From Kiritimatiellia bacterium (GTDB lineage Bacteria; Verrucomicrobiota; Kiritimatiellia; RFP12; UBA1067): a stretch of DNA of 9,137 bases. Of the stretch, positions 5,001 through 9,137 are shown one piece after another. The DNA lies in NCBI GenBank assembly GCA_017999015.1, contig JAGOBZ010000111.1, positions 1 to 9,137 on the forward strand. The letters are read 5' to 3'. The notes below the pieces were generated by a model. It had not been told where the DNA came from. It searched no databases and was given only the letters and a program-made list of their open reading frames with translations. The translations under genes and the position numbers were made by a program. Numbering within the stretch: the stretch's first letter is position 1; every line of letters begins with the position of its first letter.

Positions 5001-8000
5001 TCACTGCAGATCGGCTTCCAGCTTGAAGAAGCGCGTGTCGCGTTCCGGTGCGACCTGCGGCAGGCGCACTTCGAAGTACCAAGTTGAAGCGTCCAGCGTG
5101 TTGGTGAGCGCCACGGGGTCAAGGTCGATGCCGGTGGCGGCATCGCTCCACGCGACCGGCGCGGCGAGTGAGTCCGCGACTTTGAGGGTGTAGCGCACAT
5201 CGTCGAAGCTGCCGTTGAGGCGGGTGTAGCCCAGCCAGAGCGCGTTGTCCTGGGCGTGGATGGAGAGACGGGCGCGGGCGATCCGCTGCGCGTCGGTCAG
5301 GCCGTCGTAACGGCTCATACCGAAGGCGTACAGCGCGAGGTTGCTCATGCCGGCGTACCCGGAGGGCGCGTCTGCGGCGGCCGCGCCCTCGCCTAAGATC
5401 TGCTGCTCCATGTAGTTGGCGAGTTGCCACTGCTCGTAGCCGGTCGGCTGGTAGGCGGGCGCGGCAAGCGGACGGAAGCGCGCGGTCAGGGTGATCGGCG
5501 TGTCGCCAACGAAGAGGCTGGGGGAGGGGTTCGTGACGGCGGTGCCGACCCAGCCGTCGAAGGCGTAGCCGGCGTCGGGCACGGCCTCGACCGTGACCGG
5601 CATGCTGCGGAAGAAGGTGCCGCTCCAGGCGGCGCGCGTGGTGACGCCTTCGGTGTCGGTCGTGATGGTGATCCCGTTGACGATGAAACGGCCGCCGGTG
5701 CCGGCGGGGTCGAGGTTATTCACCGTGAGGGTGCCGGTTCCGCCCAGGCCGAAGTGGGCGTCGAGATGCTGCCAGGAGACCGCATGGCGTGTGGCGGTGT
5801 AGTCGATCAGCACGTTGGTCACGGCGGTACGCCACTGCGCCTGCGTGAAGGCGCGGCCCCAGCGCTGGAAGTGGCGCTCGACCTCGGGCGCGATCGCGTC
5901 GGCGGCGTCGGTGATGAGCGCGGCCATGCGCTCGGGGCGGAAGGTGGTGTTGAGCAGGTTGGCGTAGCGGGTCACGAAGTAGTTGCGGAAGCCCCAGTTC
6001 GACCAGAGCTGGTTGATGAGGAAGCCGGGTTCGCTGCCGCCGGTCATCTTGCTGGATGAGAGATAGGCGAACATGTTGAAGTCGGCGCCCTCCTCGCCGG
6101 CGACGTCGAGATCGTAGAGCATCCAGCGCCAGCGCGTGTCGCCGACTGCGCCGCAGGTGGCGGTCTGGTTGGTGTGCGCCCGCCAGAAATCGCAATTGTT
6201 GATCGGCCAGTCGGTGTTGGCGAAGAAAGTTTCGGCGATGATGTAGTCGGCGTGGTTGGTGGCGTCGATGCCGGTAATCACAATGTCGAGTGCGTTGGTG
6301 AACACGGCGGCTGTCTGCACGCACCGGTAGTTGGCGTCGAGCGAGAGCGGGTTGGCCTGGATCCAGTCGATCAGCTCCTCGTACTCTTCGTCGCTGTTTT
6401 TGTCGCCGTCGATGCGCGTGATCTGGACCTTGTCCTCATCGATCTCATCTTCTTCATGCATCAGCAGGTCCATGTTGTCGGCGTCCAGTCCGTAGCGTGT
6501 GGCGAGGTAGTGCTTGTCAAAGCTCTCGCGCAGGTTGTGGATGCCCCAGTACTCGCCGTTGATGTAGGCGGTGACCGGGCGGTAGGCCATGACCGAGGTG
6601 TTCAGCCCTTTGACGATGCGGTGGAAGACCGCGTCTTTGAGCATCGTGGCGATGCCGCCGGACATCGGGCCGTACCAGTCGTTGCCGCTGTTGCGCAGCA
6701 GGAAGCGCTTGTAGCTTGTGGCGCTCTCGTCCGGGAAGAGCGGGTAGTTGACAAAGTCGGTGCCGTACTCGCCGAGGCGGGCCATGAGATAGAGCGTCTT
6801 CTGCGGGATGGCGCGCGTGCCGCCGCCGTGCATGGTCATGCCGAGCGCGAGCGAGAAGGCGGCGGTGTTCTGCGCGGTCTCGAAGAGTTCGAGCTGCACC
6901 GGGCGTTCCCAGGTCTGATCGTCATCGTCCTGATGGTAGTTCGCGTAGGGCTTGCCCCACTTGTTCGCGCCGTAACCTTCCGGCGAGTCGGCATAATGCT
7001 TGCCGGGCACGTAGATGCCCGAGGTGAAGCCGAACAGGTTGTTCGTGTCGGTGATGATCGATACCGCGGGCAGGGTGCGGGTCGTGAAGGCGGGGCCGAT
7101 GAAGTAGGTGCCGCGCGTCTCGGGCGAACACTGCGAACCTTGGACGGCGATCGCGCGGAGCACCACCGCCTTGGGCACGCTGCCGACCGGCGGCAGCCAA
7201 GCGGCGCCGGGCACTTGAGCGCCGATTTCGACCGGGTTGGTGCGCAGCCACGCGAGGCCGGATGTGGCCGGCGCGGCGGCGTTGAGCGGGATGGTGTAAC
7301 CGCTGTACACAAACAAGCTGCTATCCCTGGGATCACTGCCATCCAGAGTGTAGTAGATCTGGAGACCAGGAGTGGGGGTGTACAGCACGACGGGCTGGTT
7401 GATGGCATAGAAGCCGGGCGCGACCGAAAAGGTCGGCTTATTCGAGAAGAGCGTGACCGAGTATTTCTGCGCGTATGTCGCGTTGGGCAGACCGGGAGTC
7501 GGGCGCGCGTAGATGATCTCGCCGTCTTCAGTGGTGTTGCCGTCAACAGGCTGCCCAAGAGACTGTCCGTCGGGGACGACAGTGTTGCCATCGTTGAATT
7601 TGAGGACCCGGATGCCGGATGAGTTGTAAAAATGAAGTTTTTCGCCACTGCCAAGGTTGAATCCGAGGTGGACGATGGGTTTGACTTCGTGGATCAGCGC
7701 CGTCAGAGAGAGATCGAAGACCAAATCGGTGCCGCTTGCGGCGCGGTGGACTTCGGCAGCAAGAATGTTGGTTGTCAATCCTGCATTGAGGCTGCCGGTC
7801 GGAAGCGTGATGCTTGTCCACTGCGTGGTCGGGACATCTGAAGAGGCGGGAGTCGCATGCGCCAGGGCGCCTGCGGGAAGGTTCTGGCGGTAAACCTCGG
7901 TTCCATTCAGATAGAGGCAAAAACCATCGGTTGCGCGGACGCGCACCAGAAGTCCCGTGATCGACGATGAAGATGCCGGGACCGTAAAGGCACGCCTGAA

Positions 8001-8552
8001 ATAAACGGTTTGAGGCAGGGTGGGAAGTGGCGTGGCGCAAGACAGGTTGTCGCGGGCCGGATCATGTCCGACCGGCACGGGAGCGGCGGCCCACGGACTA
8101 TCGTTGAAGGAGGTCGAAGCCCATGTTGAAACCGGAACGGTTGTCGTGTAGCGCCAAGCAGTGTTTTCAGGAATGGCGGCGATGTTCGGCGCGTTCGTCC
8201 AGGTCACACCGGTTGCGCCGGACTTACAGAACACGATCAGAAAGGCGCCCGGAGCAAGCGAATAATTGGGAAGGACAACATCAGATTCGAGAATATCAGT
8301 TGGGACGGGCGGCCAAGTGTCACCTTGCCCCTTGTCTGTGAGATGCCAGCCGCCAAGGTTGATGCCACCGGGGCCGGAATTATAAAGCTCCACCCAGTCC
8401 GGGGTGTCTCCGTATTGGTCTTGCAAGTCTGATCCGCTGTAAGAGGCTTCATTGATCGTGAGCGCTGCGTGAATCGTAAAAGTCGCGAGCCCGGAGACGA
8501 TCAGGCCCGGGAGGCGGATGATGCGGCGGGTGTTTGAGGTCGGTGTGTTCAT
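5001..8552 (-). CDS. Secreted multidomain CotH-kinase-family protein with lamin-tail, chitobiase-like and InlB-like modules
   Basis: This 1183-residue protein begins with a Sec signal peptide (RR/R-containing start, hydrophobic 14-30, cleavage near A30). Residues 31-115 and 293-357 look like the two halves of a lamin-tail domain (LTINEAS, DWVELYNSG, LGGWHLTDK; later HLGFNLGSGEKLHFYNSSG, ARPTPGLPNA). Between them, 126-288 form a galactose-binding-like beta-sandwich (FNDSPWAAAPVPVGHD, VYFRRAFTVP, LYLNGTEVYRQNLPAG, NILAAEVH). Residues 375-485 resemble the chitobiase C-terminal module (YYTLDGSDPR). The CotH domain spans about 490-860: LPAVSIITD, MTMHGGG, QKTLYL, FLLRNSGNDW, YINGEYWGIHNLRESFDKHYL, FANTDWPINNCDFWR (N779, D781) and RWRWMLYDLDVA (D814, D816). 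CotH of Bacillus spore coat is an atypical protein kinase; activity here is untested. About 940-1028 is a divergent InlB-type repeat (AGYAFDGWVG), and 1036-1183 a C-terminal beta module common in Verrucomicrobia. It starts 12 bases after the TolC-like gene with a GGAG site. GC content falls in the N-terminal third of the gene. Confidence 0.92.
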   Translation of the reverse strand: MNTPTSNTRRIIRLPGLIVSGLATFTIHAALTINEASYSGSDLQDQYGDTPDWVELYNSGPGGINLGGWHLTDKGQGDTWPPVPTDILESDVVLPNYSLAPGAFLIVFCKSGATGVTWTNAPNIAAIPENTAWRYTTTVPVSTWASTSFNDSPWAAAPVPVGHDPARDNLSCATPLPTLPQTVYFRRAFTVPASSSSITGLLVRVRATDGFCLYLNGTEVYRQNLPAGALAHATPASSDVPTTQWTSITLPTGSLNAGLTTNILAAEVHRAASGTDLVFDLSLTALIHEVKPIVHLGFNLGSGEKLHFYNSSGIRVLKFNDGNTVVPDGQSLGQPVDGNTTEDGEIIYARPTPGLPNATYAQKYSVTLFSNKPTFSVAPGFYAINQPVVLYTPTPGLQIYYTLDGSDPRDSSLFVYSGYTIPLNAAAPATSGLAWLRTNPVEIGAQVPGAAWLPPVGSVPKAVVLRAIAVQGSQCSPETRGTYFIGPAFTTRTLPAVSIITDTNNLFGFTSGIYVPGKHYADSPEGYGANKWGKPYANYHQDDDDQTWERPVQLELFETAQNTAAFSLALGMTMHGGGTRAIPQKTLYLMARLGEYGTDFVNYPLFPDESATSYKRFLLRNSGNDWYGPMSGGIATMLKDAVFHRIVKGLNTSVMAYRPVTAYINGEYWGIHNLRESFDKHYLATRYGLDADNMDLLMHEEDEIDEDKVQITRIDGDKNSDEEYEELIDWIQANPLSLDANYRCVQTAAVFTNALDIVITGIDATNHADYIIAETFFANTDWPINNCDFWRAHTNQTATCGAVGDTRWRWMLYDLDVAGEEGADFNMFAYLSSSKMTGGSEPGFLINQLWSNWGFRNYFVTRYANLLNTTFRPERMAALITDAADAIAPEVERHFQRWGRAFTQAQWRTAVTNVLIDYTATRHAVSWQHLDAHFGLGGTGTLTVNNLDPAGTGGRFIVNGITITTDTEGVTTRAAWSGTFFRSMPVTVEAVPDAGYAFDGWVGTAVTNPSPSLFVGDTPITLTARFRPLAAPAYQPTGYEQWQLANYMEQQILGEGAAAADAPSGYAGMSNLALYAFGMSRYDGLTDAQRIARARLSIHAQDNALWLGYTRLNGSFDDVRYTLKVADSLAAPVAWSDAATGIDLDPVALTNTLDASTWYFEVRLPQVAPERDTRFFKLEADLQ

Positions 8553-8555
8553 GGC

Positions 8556-8583
8556 GTTCTCCGTTCAGCGTTCGGCGTTCTCT
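8556..8583. repeat. Degenerate 7-bp tandem repeat (GTTCNNN, four units)
   Basis: Plus-strand units are GTTCTCC (8556-8562), GTTCAGC (8563-8569), GTTCGGC (8570-8576) and GTTCTCT (8577-8583). GTTC is constant and the last three bases vary. The repeat covers the last codons and the stop of the TolC-like gene (TGA at 8567-8565) and the GGAG ribosome binding site of the cotH gene (8562-8559). It resembles the heptamer short tandem repeats known from several bacterial groups, such as those in cyanobacteria. Confidence 0.7.
8559..8562 (-). promoter_or_regulatory. Ribosome binding site of the cotH gene
   Basis: GGAG (extended GGAGAA) on the minus strand, six bases before the ATG at 8552. It supports this start codon and lies in the first unit of the heptamer repeat, only two bases past the TolC-like stop codon, so translation of the two genes may be coupled. 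Confidence 0.6.
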
Positions 8584-9137
8584 GGTTCCTCCGGCAGCGC
8601 ACCGCCGCTCACGGTCTCCAGGCATTGCTCCATAAACAAGTATTCGCGCTGGGCCTTGAGGCAGACACGCCGGAAGGCCAGCAGTTCTTCATGCGCGGCG
8701 AGCACCTCTTCGCGCTTGATGGTCGGCTCTTGGGCCAGCGCGTCGATGCGCGCATGCATCTCGGCGTGCAGCCGCACGCTCTCGCCGTCCAAGCGTGCCC
8801 ACTCGGTCTGAGCCGCCCGGCAGTCGTCCAGCACGCCGCCGACCTCCGAACGGACCCTCTCGTACTGACCGTGCACGCGCGCTTCGGCGGCGGCCAGTTG
8901 CGTGCGCGTCAGCCGGATCTCGTCGCCCAGCCAGTTGAAGACCGGCAGCGACATGGCGACCCTGACCTGCCACTCGGTCTCGTCGCGCGTCGTGTGGTCA
9001 CGCCCGGTGAAGTGTTCTTCGTGCGAATAGATGTCGCCGTGGGCGTCTTCGAACGAGCCCTCGACATACTCAAACCAAGGGATCTGGCCGGCGCGCGCGG
9101 CGCACAGCGCATGCGCCGCGACCTCTTTCTCCTGTTC
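8565..9137 (-). CDS. TolC-family outer-membrane efflux protein, C-terminal part
   Basis: The reading frame is open from the right edge to TGA at 8565, giving 190 residues of a longer protein whose N-terminus is outside the window. It probably forms a trimeric channel-tunnel through the outer membrane and periplasm for a tripartite exporter. The visible part begins with a helix end (EQEKEVAAHALCAARAGQIP), then a strand region rich in charged residues (GSFEDAHGDIYSHEEHF), then TEWQVRVAMSLPVFNWLGDE, the usual second beta-strand followed by the PLF-type turn. Long helices follow (RLTRTQLAAAEARVHGQYER, later REEVLAAHEELLAFRRVCLK), the pattern of a TolC repeat. An internal ATG at 8954 opens a shorter frame, but coding continues upstream of it in family-like sequence, so it is not the start. 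No inner-membrane pump or adaptor gene is visible; they may lie to the right. The cotH gene starts 12 bases after its stop. Confidence 0.78.
   Translation of the reverse strand, partial: EQEKEVAAHALCAARAGQIPWFEYVEGSFEDAHGDIYSHEEHFTGRDHTTRDETEWQVRVAMSLPVFNWLGDEIRLTRTQLAAAEARVHGQYERVRSEVGGVLDDCRAAQTEWARLDGESVRLHAEMHARIDALAQEPTIKREEVLAAHEELLAFRRVCLKAQREYLFMEQCLETVSGGALPEEPENAER

Noticed and set aside
4943..5200. N-terminal extension of the lipoprotein gene
   Set aside because: The extension overlaps the cotH 3' end and is basic, low-complexity sequence; the signal peptide and lipobox start precisely at the internal ATG 4942.
6174..7622. Long plus-strand open frame of 482 codons antisense to cotH
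   Set aside because: It is rich in V, G, D and A with no recognisable motifs, lies entirely within the strongly supported cotH gene, and is what high GC at third positions produces on the opposite strand.
8565..8954. A separate 129-residue coiled-coil gene starting at ATG 8954
   Set aside because: The same frame continues open to the window edge with TolC-like strand and helix sequence, so the ATG is an internal methionine.

Overview
The window is a gene-dense, high-GC stretch of bacterial chromosome. One gene tail lies on the plus strand and eight genes on the minus strand. No rRNA, tRNA, CRISPR array, insertion sequence or phage gene is visible. The proteins point to the Planctomycetes-Verrucomicrobia-Chlamydiae group, with Kiritimatiellota or a related Verrucomicrobiota lineage the best guess. 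The reasons are a giant secreted CotH protein with lamin-tail and chitobiase-like modules, an HU of the PVC type, and a dicluster ferredoxin family I associate with these phyla. This is an inference from protein style, not a database match.

Layout, left to right. Positions 1-170 (+) are the C-terminal end of hemB (porphobilinogen synthase, haem synthesis). A 156-base convergent gap follows, with a purine-rich tract and one hairpin. Next comes a minus-strand cluster that is transcribed right to left: homocysteine S-methyltransferase (2200-3099), a MraY-like phospho-sugar transferase (1068-2189) and a two-cluster ferredoxin (327-1031). The first two are spaced so tightly that the mraY ribosome binding site overlaps the preceding stop codon. 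A strong minus-strand terminator (3211-3250) separates this cluster from an upstream HU-type DNA-binding gene (3277-3576), which has its own AT-rich leader.

Right of HU is a second minus-strand run in the order of transcription: TolC-type outer-membrane efflux protein (8565 to beyond the right edge), secreted CotH-family protein (5001-8552), small lipoprotein with a metal-site-less HMA fold (4631-4942), and XerD recombinase (3725-4618). Gaps are 12, 58 and 12 bases, so they may be co-transcribed, although xerD is a housekeeping gene whose role is unrelated. TolC, CotH and the lipoprotein are all predicted to act in or beyond the envelope.

The most notable points are: a lamin-tail domain in the CotH protein that appears to be split by an inserted beta-sandwich module; a base-composition step inside the same gene; a heptamer repeat spanning the tolC-like/cotH junction and supplying the stop codon and the ribosome binding site; an HDH instead of HHH motif in the MraY-like enzyme; and an HMA-like lipoprotein with no metal-binding cysteines. 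I found no convincing defence, mobile or otherwise wholly new system here.
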